Below, one piece after another: positions 32,550 to 41,025 of a stretch of 54,533 bases of DNA. Origin of the DNA: Leucobacter sp. PH1c. GTDB taxonomy: Bacteria > Actinomycetota > Actinomycetes > Actinomycetales > Microbacteriaceae. The position numbers and the translations under genes are program-made. The DNA is taken from NCBI RefSeq assembly GCF_000633415.1, contig NZ_AYMV01000005.1, positions 1 through 54,533 on the forward strand, read 5' to 3'. The notes below the pieces were generated by a model. It was not told the DNA's origin. It was given only the letters and a program-made list of their open reading frames with translations, and ran no database searches. Each line of letters opens with the position of its first letter. Positions within the stretch are counted from its first letter, which is position 1.

Positions 32550-33932
32550 GTGGTCCACAACACCGCACTGGCGCTGCTGCCAGTCCTCACCGTCCTCGTC
32601 GTCTCCGTGCTCACCAAGCGCGCGCTGTTCGGCCTGCTCTCGGGCGTGCTCGTCGGCACGGTCCTGCTGGGCGGCTGGGGCTTCTTCGACACCTTCGTCG
32701 GCGCGTTCGGCTCCTCGCTCACGAACGAGACGGTCCACTGGCTCGCGCTCGTGGTCGTGCTGTTCGGGATCCTGATCGCGTACTTCAACGCCTCGGGTGC
32801 CGCGCACGACTTCGCGCGCTGGACCGAGAGCTTCGTGAACTCGCGGCGGAAGTCGCTCCTCCTCACCTGGCTGCTCACGGTCGCGCTCTTCATCGACGAC
32901 TACCTGAACGCGCTCACCGTCGGCACCTCCATGAAGCGCGTCACCGACCGCCACGGCGTGCCCCGCACCATGGTCGGCACGATCGTGAAGATGACGTCCG
33001 CGCCGATCGCCGTGATCATCCCGTTTTCGACCTGGGCGGTCTTCTTCTCGGCCCTGCTCGAGCAGGACGGCGTCACCGTCAACGGCTCCGGCTTCGGGGC
33101 GTACCTCTCGGGCCTGCCCACCATCTTCTTCGGCTGGTTTGCGCTCGCGATCGGCCTGCTCCTCGCCCTCGGCGTGCTGCCCCTCGTCGGGCCGCTGAAG
33201 CGCGAGCAGCTCCGCGTCGACCGCACGGGCGACCCGCTGCCCGAGGGGCTCACGCCCGAGGAGCGCGCCTTCGAGCTCGCCGAGGACAGCGGCGCCCGCA
33301 GCTCGCGCCCGCTGCCGTTCAACTTCCTGATCCCGATCGTCACGCTCGTGCTCGTCACGGTCCTCACCGAGGTCGACATCCTGAAGGGCGCGGCGGCTGC
33401 CGTCGTCGTCGCCGTGATCCTCTACGTCGCGCAGCGCCGCCTCACCCTGAAGGGCGTGCTCGATCACGCCTTCGAGGGCATCACGAGCATGGGCTACGTC
33501 ATGGTGCTCTTCGTGCTGGCGTTCATGATGCAGCAGATCAACATCGACCTGCAGCTCGCCGAGTGGATCATCGGCGCGACCCAGCCGGTCATGTACGGCG
33601 CGCTGCTGCCCGCCGTCGTGTTCCTCGTGTGCGGCATCTACGCGTACGCGACGGGCGCGTTCTGGGATCTCGCGGTCGTTATCACGCCCGTCGTGCTCCC
33701 GCTCGCGATCGGCATGGGCGTCGACCCCGTGCTCGCCGGCACGGCCGTGTTCTCCGGCGCGGCGCTCGGCTCGACCACCTGCCTCTACGGCGACGGGATG
33801 GTGCTCGCCGCGAAGTCGGTGGGTGTGAAGCCGCTGAGCCTGATGCTGTCGATCCTGCCCTACGCGGGCGCGGCCGCCGTGCTGTCCTTCATCGCGTACC
33901 TCATCGCCGGCTACGCGAGCTTCGGCGGCTAG
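32550..33932 (+). CDS. Na+/H+ antiporter NhaC family protein
   Basis: 460 residues with about 11-12 membrane helices. NhaC-family features include GLLSGVLVGTVLLG, LLTWLLTVALFIDDYLNALTVGTSMKRVTDRHGV (in parts), SAPIAVIIPFSTWAVFF and the later repeat TGAFWDLAVVITPVVLPLA. Members exchange Na+ and H+, and several transport organic acids or amino acids instead (malate/lactate type). Its place directly after an amidohydrolase favours a substrate transporter. GTG start with AAAGG upstream. It converges on lysG with only 16 bp between stops. Confidence 0.85.
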   Translation: MVHNTALALLPVLTVLVVSVLTKRALFGLLSGVLVGTVLLGGWGFFDTFVGAFGSSLTNETVHWLALVVVLFGILIAYFNASGAAHDFARWTESFVNSRRKSLLLTWLLTVALFIDDYLNALTVGTSMKRVTDRHGVPRTMVGTIVKMTSAPIAVIIPFSTWAVFFSALLEQDGVTVNGSGFGAYLSGLPTIFFGWFALAIGLLLALGVLPLVGPLKREQLRVDRTGDPLPEGLTPEERAFELAEDSGARSSRPLPFNFLIPIVTLVLVTVLTEVDILKGAAAAVVVAVILYVAQRRLTLKGVLDHAFEGITSMGYVMVLFVLAFMMQQINIDLQLAEWIIGATQPVMYGALLPAVVFLVCGIYAYATGAFWDLAVVITPVVLPLAIGMGVDPVLAGTAVFSGAALGSTTCLYGDGMVLAAKSVGVKPLSLMLSILPYAGAAAVLSFIAYLIAGYASFGG

Positions 33933-33948
33933 CGGGGAACGCGCCCGC

Positions 33949-34833
33949 TCAGCCGAGTGCGGCCGCCGCCGCCTCCGCGATCACCCGCGAGAGCGCGTCG
34001 AGCACGGGGGAGCGCAGCTTCCAGCGCTGCCAGAAGAGGGGGAGCTCGATCGCGGAGGCGGGGTCGAGCTCGACCATCCGCCCCTCCGCGATCGGCCCGC
34101 TGCACTGCTGCTCGGGGAGCATGCCCCAGCCCATGCCGAGCTCGACGGCGTGCGCGAACTCGGCGGAGGACGGGATGAAGTGGCGGGGCGGCCGCACCTC
34201 GGCGCGCGTGATGCGGCGCAGGAAGCGCTGCTGGAACGCGTCGTGCCGGTCGAACTCGATCGCGGGCGCTCGGCGCAGCGCCTCGATCGAGAGCCCCGCG
34301 GGGAAGTGCTCGGCGACGAACGCGGGGCTCGCGACCGCGCGGTAGCGGTCGACGCCGACCCGCGTGGAAGTGCAGCCGGGCACGGGATCCCGCGTCGCGG
34401 TGAGCGCGGCCATCACCTCGCCGCGCCGGAGCCGCTCGGTCGACACTGTCTCGTCGGCGCGCAGCACCTCGAAGCGGGCCCCCGTCTCGGCGGCCGCCCG
34501 GGCGAGCGCCGGTACCACCCAGGTCGCCAGCGAGTCGGCGTTCACCACGATCGGGATCAGCGTGCCCGCGGCCGGCGCCGATCCGAGCTCGGCCGCGACA
34601 TCGTCGGCGACGCGCGCGATCTGCCGGGCGGCGCGCAGCACGGCGGCGCCGGCCTCGGTCACCGCGACGGGCCGGGTGCGCTGCACGAGCACCGAGCCGA
34701 TCCGCTCCTCCAGCGCGCGCACGCGCTGGCTCACCGCCGAGGGGGTGATGTGGAGGCGGCGCGCGGCGCCCTCGAAGCTGCCCTCGTCGACGACGGCGGT
34801 GAACGTGGTGAGGTGCTCGACGGGGAAGTCCAC
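33949..34833 (-). CDS. lysG: LysR-family regulator, LysG/ArgP type
   Basis: 294 residues from the GTG at 34833, preceded by GAAGGAG at normal spacing; upstream codons in the open frame are not conserved in style. The N-terminal HTH reads TFTAVVDEGSFEGAARRLHITPSAVSQRVRALEERIG (in parts). The effector domain has LATWVVPAL, TRDPVPGCTSTRVGVDRYRAVASP and GMGWGMLPE, characteristic of LysG/ArgP. In Corynebacterium LysG senses basic amino acids and activates lysE. The divergently placed exporter gene at 34983 is the expected target. A TTAT-N11-ATAA site lies in the intergenic region. Confidence 0.9.
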   Translation of the reverse strand: MDFPVEHLTTFTAVVDEGSFEGAARRLHITPSAVSQRVRALEERIGSVLVQRTRPVAVTEAGAAVLRAARQIARVADDVAAELGSAPAAGTLIPIVVNADSLATWVVPALARAAAETGARFEVLRADETVSTERLRRGEVMAALTATRDPVPGCTSTRVGVDRYRAVASPAFVAEHFPAGLSIEALRRAPAIEFDRHDAFQQRFLRRITRAEVRPPRHFIPSSAEFAHAVELGMGWGMLPEQQCSGPIAEGRMVELDPASAIELPLFWQRWKLRSPVLDALSRVIAEAAAAALG

Positions 34834-34912
34834 GGGGCTCCTTCGGGGGATCGTGCGGGACGGGGCGAGAGGAAGCCGGATCCCGCCCGGCTCCCGTTCG
34901 ATGAAGCACATC

Positions 34913-34931
34913 TTATGGTGGGTGAGAATAA
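34913..34931. promoter_or_regulatory. Candidate LysG box TTAT-N11-ATAA
   Basis: TTAT (34913-34916) and ATAA (34928-34931) are perfectly symmetric with an 11-bp spacer, the LysR-type T-N11-A layout. It lies 51 bp before the lysE start and about 80 bp before the lysG start, in a locally A+T-rich stretch. Confidence 0.6.
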
Positions 34932-34982
34932 TGAGGGATCCTGAACTTTGAGCGAGGTCGTCCGTGGCCCTAGCGTCGAAGC

Positions 34983-35591
34983 ATGATCCTCCCCCTCCTC
35001 GTCGGCCTCGGCAGCGGCCTCTCCCTCATCGTCGCGATCGGCGCGCAGAACGCGTTCGTGCTGCGCCAGGGCATCCGCCGGGAGCACGTGCTCCCCGTGG
35101 TCCTCATCTGCGGGCTCACCGACGCGCTCCTCGAGACGCTCGGGGTCGCCGGGATCGGCTTCCTCATCGAGCGGGCGCCCGTCGTCCTCGAGCTCGTGCG
35201 CTGGGGCGGCGTCGTCTTCCTGCTCTGGTACGCCTGGTCGGCCGCTCGCCGGGCGCTGCGCCCCGCTGTGCTCGTCGCGGAGGACGGCTCGGCGGGATCG
35301 CTCAAGCGCACGATTCTCGCCTGCCTTGCGATCACCTACCTGAACCCGCACGTCTACCTCGACACCGTCGTGCTCATGGGCTCGATCGGCAACGCGCAGG
35401 GCGACCCGGGACGCTGGTGGTTCGCGCTCGGCGGCGCCATCGCGAGCATCGGCTGGTTCTTCCTGCTCGGCTACGGCGCCCGCGCGCTCACCCGCTTCTT
35501 CGCGACGCCGCGCTCGTGGCGGATCCTCGACGGCGTGGTCGCCGTCATCATGCTCGTGATCGCCGCGCGCCTCGCCTTCGGCGGGGTGTGA
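34983..35591 (+). CDS. lysE: LysE/ArgO-family basic amino acid exporter
   Basis: 202 residues with five to six membrane helices. Signature segments are LIVAIGAQNAFVLRQGIRREH, CGLTDALLETLGVAGIG, FLLWYAWSAARRAL and CLAITYLNPHVYLDTVVLMGSIG, all diagnostic of LysE/ArgO. It exports L-lysine and L-arginine when they accumulate. TAGCGT sits exactly 6 nt before the ATG, so the transcript is probably leaderless. It diverges from its activator gene and is followed by a convergent two-component regulator. Confidence 0.93.
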   Translation: MILPLLVGLGSGLSLIVAIGAQNAFVLRQGIRREHVLPVVLICGLTDALLETLGVAGIGFLIERAPVVLELVRWGGVVFLLWYAWSAARRALRPAVLVAEDGSAGSLKRTILACLAITYLNPHVYLDTVVLMGSIGNAQGDPGRWWFALGGAIASIGWFFLLGYGARALTRFFATPRSWRILDGVVAVIMLVIAARLAFGGV

Positions 35592-35592
35592 T

Positions 35593-35625
35593 CCGGCGGC
35601 GGCGCCGTCATCAGTCAGCCGCCGG
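35593..35625. terminator. Hairpin between convergent lysE and response-regulator genes
   Basis: CCGGCGGC (35593-35600) pairs with GCCGCCGG (35618-35625) with a 17-nt loop. It spans the 3' end of the leftward gene. Weak evidence for a bidirectional terminator. Confidence 0.4.
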
Positions 35626-36373
35626 CCGGGGCGAGCCGGTACAGCACCTCCGGGCGGCCGCGCTTGCCGTAGCGGTGCGCGATGTCGACCCGGCCCGTGG
35701 TGGTGAGGAAGTCGAGATAGCGGCGCGCGGTCGGCGAGGAGATCGCGCAGCGCTCGGCGAGCTCCGCCGAGGTCACCGCCGCGCGCGGATCGAGCGCGTC
35801 GAGCACGCGATCGAGCGTGACCCGCGCGATCCCTTTCGGCAGCGCGGCGGGCGTGGGATCGGTCGCCGCCGCGCGTGGCGCGAGGAGCCGGTCGATCTCG
35901 CCCTGCGCGAGGGGGACCTCGTGCGCCGGGCCCGTCGATTCCGCCCCGGCTTCCGCGCCGCTCCCGCGCGCGGCGCGCTCCGCGGCGTACGCGCGCAGCC
36001 GGCCCTGCAGCGCGGCCGCGGTGAAGGGCTTCACGAGGTAGCCGACGACCCGCGCCGCGAGCGCCTGCCGAACCGTCACACGGTCGCGGGAAGAGCTGAT
36101 CACGAGCACATCTGGTGAGCGGTCGCCGAGCGTGCGCAGCCGGTGGAGCACCTCGACCCCGCTGATGTCCGGGAGCCGCATGTCGAGCAGCACGAGGTCG
36201 ACGTCGCCGCGCAGCGCGTGCTCGACGGCCGCCGTGCCCGTGCCGACGCTCGCGCCGAGCGCGAAGCCCGGCGTCTCCGAGACGAAGCGGCCGTGGAGGA
36301 GACGCGCCCCCGCGTCGTCGTCGACGACGAGCACGCGGAGGGGCGCGAGACGGCCCGCGCGCTGCCCACTCAC
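35615..36373 (-). CDS. CitB/DpiA-type response regulator
   Basis: 252 residues. The receiver domain has the acidic pocket VVDDDAGARLLH, phospho-acceptor D64 (VLLDMRLPDISG), SSSRD and the conserved Lys in YLVKPF. The C-terminal winged-helix part (TSAELAERCAISSPTARRYLDFLTTTGRVDIAHRYGKRGRPE in parts) is the DpiA/CitB type. The GTG start overlaps the kinase stop (GTGA), so the two are coupled. CitAB/DctR-type systems sense di- or tricarboxylates outside the cell; the divergent TctCBA transporter is the likely target. Confidence 0.9.
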   Translation of the reverse strand: MSGQRAGRLAPLRVLVVDDDAGARLLHGRFVSETPGFALGASVGTGTAAVEHALRGDVDLVLLDMRLPDISGVEVLHRLRTLGDRSPDVLVISSSRDRVTVRQALAARVVGYLVKPFTAAALQGRLRAYAAERAARGSGAEAGAESTGPAHEVPLAQGEIDRLLAPRAAATDPTPAALPKGIARVTLDRVLDALDPRAAVTSAELAERCAISSPTARRYLDFLTTTGRVDIAHRYGKRGRPEVLYRLAPAGG

Positions 36374-37623
36374 GCGCGCACCTCCAGATCGAAGCGGAAG
36401 CGGGCGCCGCCGAGCGGGGAGCGGTCGAGCTCGACGGCCCCGCCCCGGCCCGCGACCGTGCGGCGCACGAGGTCGAGGCCGATCCCGCGCCCGCCCACGG
36501 CGCCCGCGGCCGCGGGCTTCGTCGTGCCCCCGCGCGCGAAGAGCCGGGCCGCGTCGGCGGCCGGGATCCCCGGGCCGTCGTCCTCGACCGTGCCGAAGAT
36601 GCGGCCGTCCCGCTCCTCGAGCGTGCACCGCACGAGACCGGCCCCGGCCTCGCCCGCGTTGCGGCACAGGTTCGCGAGCACGAGCAGCACATCCTCGTCG
36701 ACGGGCGCGGTGCCCGCGACCGCGGCTTCGAGGCGCGCGCCGTGCGCACCGAGCTCGGCGCGCAGCGCGTCGAGGGTCGCGCGGAGGAGCGGCTGCTCGT
36801 GCCAGACCTCGCCCGGCTCCTCCGCGGTGACCTCCGTGAGCCCGCCGATGTAGTCGAGCGCCGCGGCCGCATCCCCGTGCGAGACGAGCCCGTGCACCAC
36901 GTGCAGGCGCGTCGAGAACTCGTGTGCCTGCTCCTGCAGCGCGGCCGCGGTGCGGCGCAGCTCCGCCCCCTCGCGCTCCCGCTCCTCGAGCCGCCGGAAC
37001 CGGCGCCCGACGGCCGCCGCGATCGCCGAACTCGCGAGCGTGCCGAGCACGAGCGCGCCGATCGCCCAGGGCAGGATCCGGCCGCTCGACTCGGCGTGCT
37101 CCGCGGAGATGCGGCTCTCGAGGATCCCGACGGAGAGCGCCCCGATCACCGCCCGGTCCTCCGGGCCGAACACCGGCACCTTCGCGCGCAGCGTGGGGCC
37201 GAGCGTGCCGGTCTCGGTCCCGAGGTAGGCCCGGCCCGCGATCGCCTCCGAGTGGTCGGTCGAGACCCGCCCGCCGCGCTTCTCGGGGGTGGGGTGCGTG
37301 ACCCGGATGCCGCGCTCGTCGGCGATCACGACGTAGTCGACGCCAGCGGCCTGCTCGATCAGGCTCGCGAGCGGCTGAAGCTCGGCGGTCGCGGCGGGAA
37401 TGTCGGCGTCGCCGTCCACGGCGCTCAGCACCTGGCGCACCTGCGCGAGACTCGCGAGGCTCGTCGCGACCTCGGAGACGCGCTCGCCCGTGCTCTCCCG
37501 GATGCTCCGCTCCTGCACGGCGAACGCGATGCTCGTGGTCACCGCGACCGCGGCCACGACGAGCACGGTCGGGAGGAGGAGCACCGCGAGTCGGGCGATG
37601 CGCGCGGGCGTCGCTCGCGCCAT
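36370..37623 (-). CDS. CitA/DcuS-type sensor histidine kinase
   Basis: 417 residues. Membrane helix 1 is at about 11-36 (LAVLLLPTVLVVAAVAVTTSIAFAV). A periplasmic PAS-like citrate-sensor domain follows (VDYVVIADERGIRVTHPTPEKRGG, then VKVPV-like strands and IGALSVGIL), then helix 2 (WAIGALVLGTLASSAIAAAVG). The cytoplasmic part has the H-box QEQAHEFSTRLHVVHGL and the ATP-binding LANLCRNAGEAG, DDGPGIP and GGRGIGLDLVRR. There is no second, cytoplasmic PAS domain, unlike full DcuS/CitA. GAGGAGG precedes the ATG at 37623. It should sense an external carboxylate and phosphorylate the downstream regulator, controlling the divergent tct genes. Confidence 0.9.
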   Translation of the reverse strand: MARATPARIARLAVLLLPTVLVVAAVAVTTSIAFAVQERSIRESTGERVSEVATSLASLAQVRQVLSAVDGDADIPAATAELQPLASLIEQAAGVDYVVIADERGIRVTHPTPEKRGGRVSTDHSEAIAGRAYLGTETGTLGPTLRAKVPVFGPEDRAVIGALSVGILESRISAEHAESSGRILPWAIGALVLGTLASSAIAAAVGRRFRRLEEREREGAELRRTAAALQEQAHEFSTRLHVVHGLVSHGDAAAALDYIGGLTEVTAEEPGEVWHEQPLLRATLDALRAELGAHGARLEAAVAGTAPVDEDVLLVLANLCRNAGEAGAGLVRCTLEERDGRIFGTVEDDGPGIPAADAARLFARGGTTKPAAAGAVGGRGIGLDLVRRTVAGRGGAVELDRSPLGGARFRFDLEVRA

Positions 37624-37648
37624 GCGGCCACCTCCTCGTCGCCTCTCG

Positions 37649-37664
37649 TGAGCATCAATGAGCA
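37649..37664. promoter_or_regulatory. Direct repeat TGAGCA x2 in the tct/kinase divergent region
   Basis: TGAGCA at 37649-37654 and 37659-37664 is repeated with a 10-bp period, between the kinase start (37623) and tctC start (37755). One-turn direct repeats are typical response-regulator sites; function is inference. Confidence 0.4.
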
Positions 37665-37754
37665 CAACTCCGCGCGGCGCGAAGCGGCGGCGGGAGTGCT
37701 GCCATCTTAGTGACCACACCCGGCGCGACAGCGCCCGCACAAAGGAGTGACGGA

Positions 37755-38807
37755 GTGGAACCCACAGACCCCGGGGCAGTGCCCCGAGCACCCAGGACGG
37801 CCCGAAACGCGGGCGCGGCCCGCTCACCGGGCGCGCGCACGGCGCTGCGGATCGCGGGCGGCGCGGTCGCGGCCGCCGCGATCGCCATCGCCGCGTTCGG
37901 CTCGATCAGCTCGGCCGCGGCGGGCAACGACATCCAGGCCTCGCTCACGCTCGTGGCCCCCGCTGCCGCAGGCGGCGGCTGGGACACCGTCGCGCGCGAA
38001 CTGCAGCAGGCGCAGCGCGCGAACGGACTGGCCGCGAACGTGCAGGTGGTGAACATGCCGGGCGCCGGCGGCACGATCGCCCTCGGCAACGTGGCACGGC
38101 TCGAGGGCCGCGCGAACACGGTGCTCGTCGGCGGGACGGGGCTCCTCGCCGCGACGATCCAGTACGGCTCGGCGACCACGCTCGACGATGTCACCCCGCT
38201 CGCGGTGCTGTTCGACGAGTACGACGTGATCGTGGTCCCCGCGGACTCGCCCTACGACAGCCTCGACGAGCTGATCGGCGCCTGGCGGGAGGATCCGGGG
38301 GCCGTCCCCTGGACGGGCGGCGGCTCCTTCGACCAGCTCGTGGTGACGGATCTCGCGCTCGCCGCCGGCATCGACCCGGTCGACACGAACTACATCTCCT
38401 CGGACGGCGGCGGCGAGGCCGTCGCCGCCCTGCTGAACGGCACGGCGCACGCGGCCGCCGGCGGCTACCCCGACAACATCGACCAGATCGAATCGGGGCG
38501 GCTCCGCGCGCTCGCGCTCGTGTCGGAGGAGCCCGTGCCTGGCATCGACATCCCCACGGCGCGCGAGCAGGGGTACGACGTCACCCTCGCCAACTGGCGC
38601 ATGCTCGCCGCGCCGCCCGAGATCACGGCGGAGGAGACCGCGCAGCTCACGCAGCTCGTCGAGGACTCCCTCGCGACGCCCGAGTGGGCCGCGGCGGTCG
38701 AGCGTTACCACTGGAACGAGCGGGTGATCACGGGGGCCGGCGTCGCCGGGTTCCTCGCGGACGAGCGCGAGCGGATCGCGCGCCTGTACGAGGAGATGGG
38801 CCGATGA
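37755..38807 (+). CDS. tctC: Tripartite tricarboxylate transporter, substrate-binding protein TctC
   Basis: 350 residues from the GTG at 37755, preceded by AAAGGAG. A signal peptide or anchor lies at about 30-57 (hydrophobic AAAAIAIAAFGSISSAAAG); no lipobox Cys is seen. The Bug-fold motifs are TLVAPAAAGGGWDTVAREL, NMPGAGGTIALGNVA and PLAVLFDEYDVIVVPADSPYDSLDEL. It captures a carboxylate outside the membrane and delivers it to TctBA. It is first in an overlapping tctCBA operon facing away from the CitAB-like two-component genes, the usual control arrangement. Confidence 0.9.
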   Translation: MEPTDPGAVPRAPRTARNAGAARSPGARTALRIAGGAVAAAAIAIAAFGSISSAAAGNDIQASLTLVAPAAAGGGWDTVARELQQAQRANGLAANVQVVNMPGAGGTIALGNVARLEGRANTVLVGGTGLLAATIQYGSATTLDDVTPLAVLFDEYDVIVVPADSPYDSLDELIGAWREDPGAVPWTGGGSFDQLVVTDLALAAGIDPVDTNYISSDGGGEAVAALLNGTAHAAAGGYPDNIDQIESGRLRALALVSEEPVPGIDIPTAREQGYDVTLANWRMLAAPPEITAEETAQLTQLVEDSLATPEWAAAVERYHWNERVITGAGVAGFLADERERIARLYEEMGR

Positions 38808-39433
38808 CATCGACGAACAACCCCACCGCCATGTCCGCGGTGATCGGCGAGGAGATCGAGCTCGCGCCGGGGCGCGGGCGACGCGCTCGCGTGCTCACGG
38901 GGCTCATCATGCCCGCCGTGCTCCTGGCCTTCGCCGCGTTCCTGCTCATCGGCATCGTGACGATGCGCGTGCCCGAGGGGGCGGCATTCCCCGGGCCGCG
39001 GTTCTTCCCGGGGATCATCGCCGCGGGGCTCGCGCTCTTCGCGGTGATCCTCGGGATCGCCGCGTTCCGCGGGCCCGCCGCAGAGCCCGCCGCAGAGTCC
39101 GCCGCCGGGCCCGCCGCCGAAGCCGAGCCGGGCAGCCCTGCACCTGTTGACGCCGAGCCGGGCAGCCCCGACGGGGCGCCGCCCACGCGCCTGGACTGGC
39201 GCTCCTTCGCCTGGGTCGTGCTCAGCTTCCTCGCGTTCGCGCTGCTGCTCCCGGTGCTCGGGTGGATCATCGCCGCGGGGCTCCTCTTCTGGGGCGTGGC
39301 GCGCGGTTTCGGCCTCCGGCGCCCCATCGCGAGCCTCGTCGCGGGGTGCACGGTGAGCTCGATCATCTACATCGTCTTCGATATGGCCCTCGGGATGTCG
39401 CTCCCCTCGGGCGTGCTGGGCTGGGGGTTCTGA
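38804..39433 (+). CDS. tctB: Tripartite tricarboxylate transporter, small membrane subunit TctB
   Basis: 209 residues with four membrane helices (about 30-52, 70-90, 137-175 as a pair, and 185-205). FPGPRFFPGIIAAGLALFAVILG is the TctB motif, read in parts. A Pro/Ala/Glu-rich cytoplasmic loop with a repeated AEPGSP unit occupies about 94-127 and is longer than usual. The start ATG overlaps the tctC stop (ATGA), so translation is coupled. TctB supports the large permease subunit. Confidence 0.88.
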   Translation: MTSTNNPTAMSAVIGEEIELAPGRGRRARVLTGLIMPAVLLAFAAFLLIGIVTMRVPEGAAFPGPRFFPGIIAAGLALFAVILGIAAFRGPAAEPAAESAAGPAAEAEPGSPAPVDAEPGSPDGAPPTRLDWRSFAWVVLSFLAFALLLPVLGWIIAAGLLFWGVARGFGLRRPIASLVAGCTVSSIIYIVFDMALGMSLPSGVLGWGF

Positions 39434-39434
39434 G

Positions 39435-40949
39435 ATGGATGCGCTGCAGTTGCTTGCCGAGGGCTTCGCGGGAGCCCTCACCTGGCAGAACCTCGTCTGG
39501 GTGCTCGTCGGCTGCCTCCTCGGCACCGCCGTCGGCGTGATGCCCGGCCTCGGCTCGTCGATGGCGGTCGCCCTGCTCCTGCCGGTCACGTTCTCGCTCG
39601 AGCCGACGGCCGCGTTCATCATGTTCGCCGGCGTCTACTTCGGCGGGCTCTTCGGGGACTCGACCATGGGCATCCTCATGAACACCCCAGGCCAGGCCTC
39701 GGCGATCGCGTCGACGTTCGAGGGCCACAAGATGGCGCTGAACGGGCGCGCCGCCCAGGCGCTCGCCACGGCGGCCATCGGAGCGTTCGTCGGCGGCTTC
39801 GTCGCCTCGATCGTCGTGGTCTTCCTCGCCCCCGTGCTCGCCGACTTCTCGACGCGCTTCGGGCCCGCCGAGTTCTTCGCCCTCGCCGTGTTCGCGTTCG
39901 CCGCCACGTCGTCCGTCGTGACCGACAGCGCGGTGAAGGGCCTCGCCTCCCTGTTCATCGGCCTCGGGATCGCCGTGATCGGCATCGACGGCGTCTCCGG
40001 GGCGCCCCGGTTCACGCTCGACTCCCCGCACCTGTTCGACGGCGTCTCGCTCGTGACGGTCACGGTCGCGGTGCTCGCGCTCGGCGAGGTCATCACGGTC
40101 GCATGCCTCGAACGGCACCTCTCGAACCGGGCGCTGATCCGGCCGACCGGGCGCCCCTGGCTGTCGCGCGCCGAGTTCCGCGAGGCGGCGCCCGCCTGGG
40201 CTCGGGGCACCGTGATCGGGCTCCCGTTCGGCGTGATCCCCGCGGGCGGATCGGAGATTCCCACGTTCCTCGCCTACGGCCTCGAGAAGCGCCTCGACGC
40301 GCGCCGCTCCCGGCCGCGCTTCGGCACGGGGGCCATCCGCGGGCTCGCGGCCCCGGAGGCCGCGGGCAACTCGACGACGGGCATGGCGATGGGTGCGCTC
40401 CTCGCGCTTGGCCTCCCCGTCTCCGCGACGGCCGCGATCATGCTGGCGGCGTTCCGTCAGTACGGCTTGCAGCCCGGCCCGCTGCTGTTCGAGCGCGCGC
40501 CGGATCTCGTCTGGGCGCTGCTCGCGAGTTTCTTCATCGCCATGATCGTGCTGCTCATCCTGAATCTGCCCTTCGCGATGCTGTGGGCGAAGCTGCTGCT
40601 CATCCCGAGGCCGTACCTGTACGCGGGAATCACGGTGTTCTGCGCGCTCGGGATCTACTCGACCTCGGGATCGGTCTTCGACCTCCTCATGCTGCTCGGG
40701 ATCGGGCTCGTCGGCTTCCTCATGCGCGCGCTCGACTACCCGCTCGCCCCGCTCATCATCGGGATGGTGCTCGGGCCGCTCGCCGAGACGAGCCTGCGCG
40801 ACGCGACCATGAGCGCGAACGGGGACTTCGCGGTGCTCGTGCAGGGGCCGATCGTGCTCGTGCTCTACGGCCTGCTCCTGCTCGTCCTCGGCTTCGCGGT
40901 GAGCGGGCGGATCCGCGCGCGGCGGCGGGCGGGCGCGACCGCGCGCTAG
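39435..40949 (+). CDS. tctA: Tripartite tricarboxylate transporter, large permease TctA
   Basis: 504 residues with about 11-12 membrane helices. TctA signatures are clear: LVGCLLGTAVGVMPGLGSSMAVALLLP, GVYFGGLFGDSTMGILMNTPGQASAIASTFEGH (in parts), GLPFGVIPAGGSEIPTFLAYGLEK and AAPEAAGNSTTGMAMGALL-like sequence. It transports citrate or a related carboxylate with Na+ or H+. It begins 1 bp after tctB ends and closes the operon, followed by a strong hairpin. Confidence 0.93.
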   Translation: MDALQLLAEGFAGALTWQNLVWVLVGCLLGTAVGVMPGLGSSMAVALLLPVTFSLEPTAAFIMFAGVYFGGLFGDSTMGILMNTPGQASAIASTFEGHKMALNGRAAQALATAAIGAFVGGFVASIVVVFLAPVLADFSTRFGPAEFFALAVFAFAATSSVVTDSAVKGLASLFIGLGIAVIGIDGVSGAPRFTLDSPHLFDGVSLVTVTVAVLALGEVITVACLERHLSNRALIRPTGRPWLSRAEFREAAPAWARGTVIGLPFGVIPAGGSEIPTFLAYGLEKRLDARRSRPRFGTGAIRGLAAPEAAGNSTTGMAMGALLALGLPVSATAAIMLAAFRQYGLQPGPLLFERAPDLVWALLASFFIAMIVLLILNLPFAMLWAKLLLIPRPYLYAGITVFCALGIYSTSGSVFDLLMLLGIGLVGFLMRALDYPLAPLIIGMVLGPLAETSLRDATMSANGDFAVLVQGPIVLVLYGLLLLVLGFAVSGRIRARRRAGATAR

Positions 40950-40955
40950 CCGGGA

Positions 40956-40991
40956 GGCGCGGGGCGGGCTCCGGGCACCCCGCCCCGCGCC
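40956..40991 (+). terminator. Terminator hairpin after tctA
   Basis: A perfect 13-bp GC stem (40956-40968 with 40979-40991) with a 10-nt loop, between tctA and the cytosine deaminase gene. No T-tract. Confidence 0.6.
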
Positions 40992-41012
40992 GGGCGCAGA
41001 CCCCCTGCGCGG

Positions 41013-41018
41013 TACGAT
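41013..41018 (+). promoter_or_regulatory. -10-like element TACGAT upstream of the cytosine deaminase gene
   Basis: TACGAT ends 7 nt before the ATG at 41026 and overlaps the alternative ATG at 41017. This argues that 41026 is the true, leaderless start. Confidence 0.5.
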
Positions 41019-41025
41019 GTGCGTC

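Noticed and set aside
30789..33467. 892-codon leftward open frame over the amidohydrolase and NhaC genes
   Set aside because: It has no recognisable domain, crosses two well-supported rightward genes and their gap, and is typical GC-rich shadow coding.
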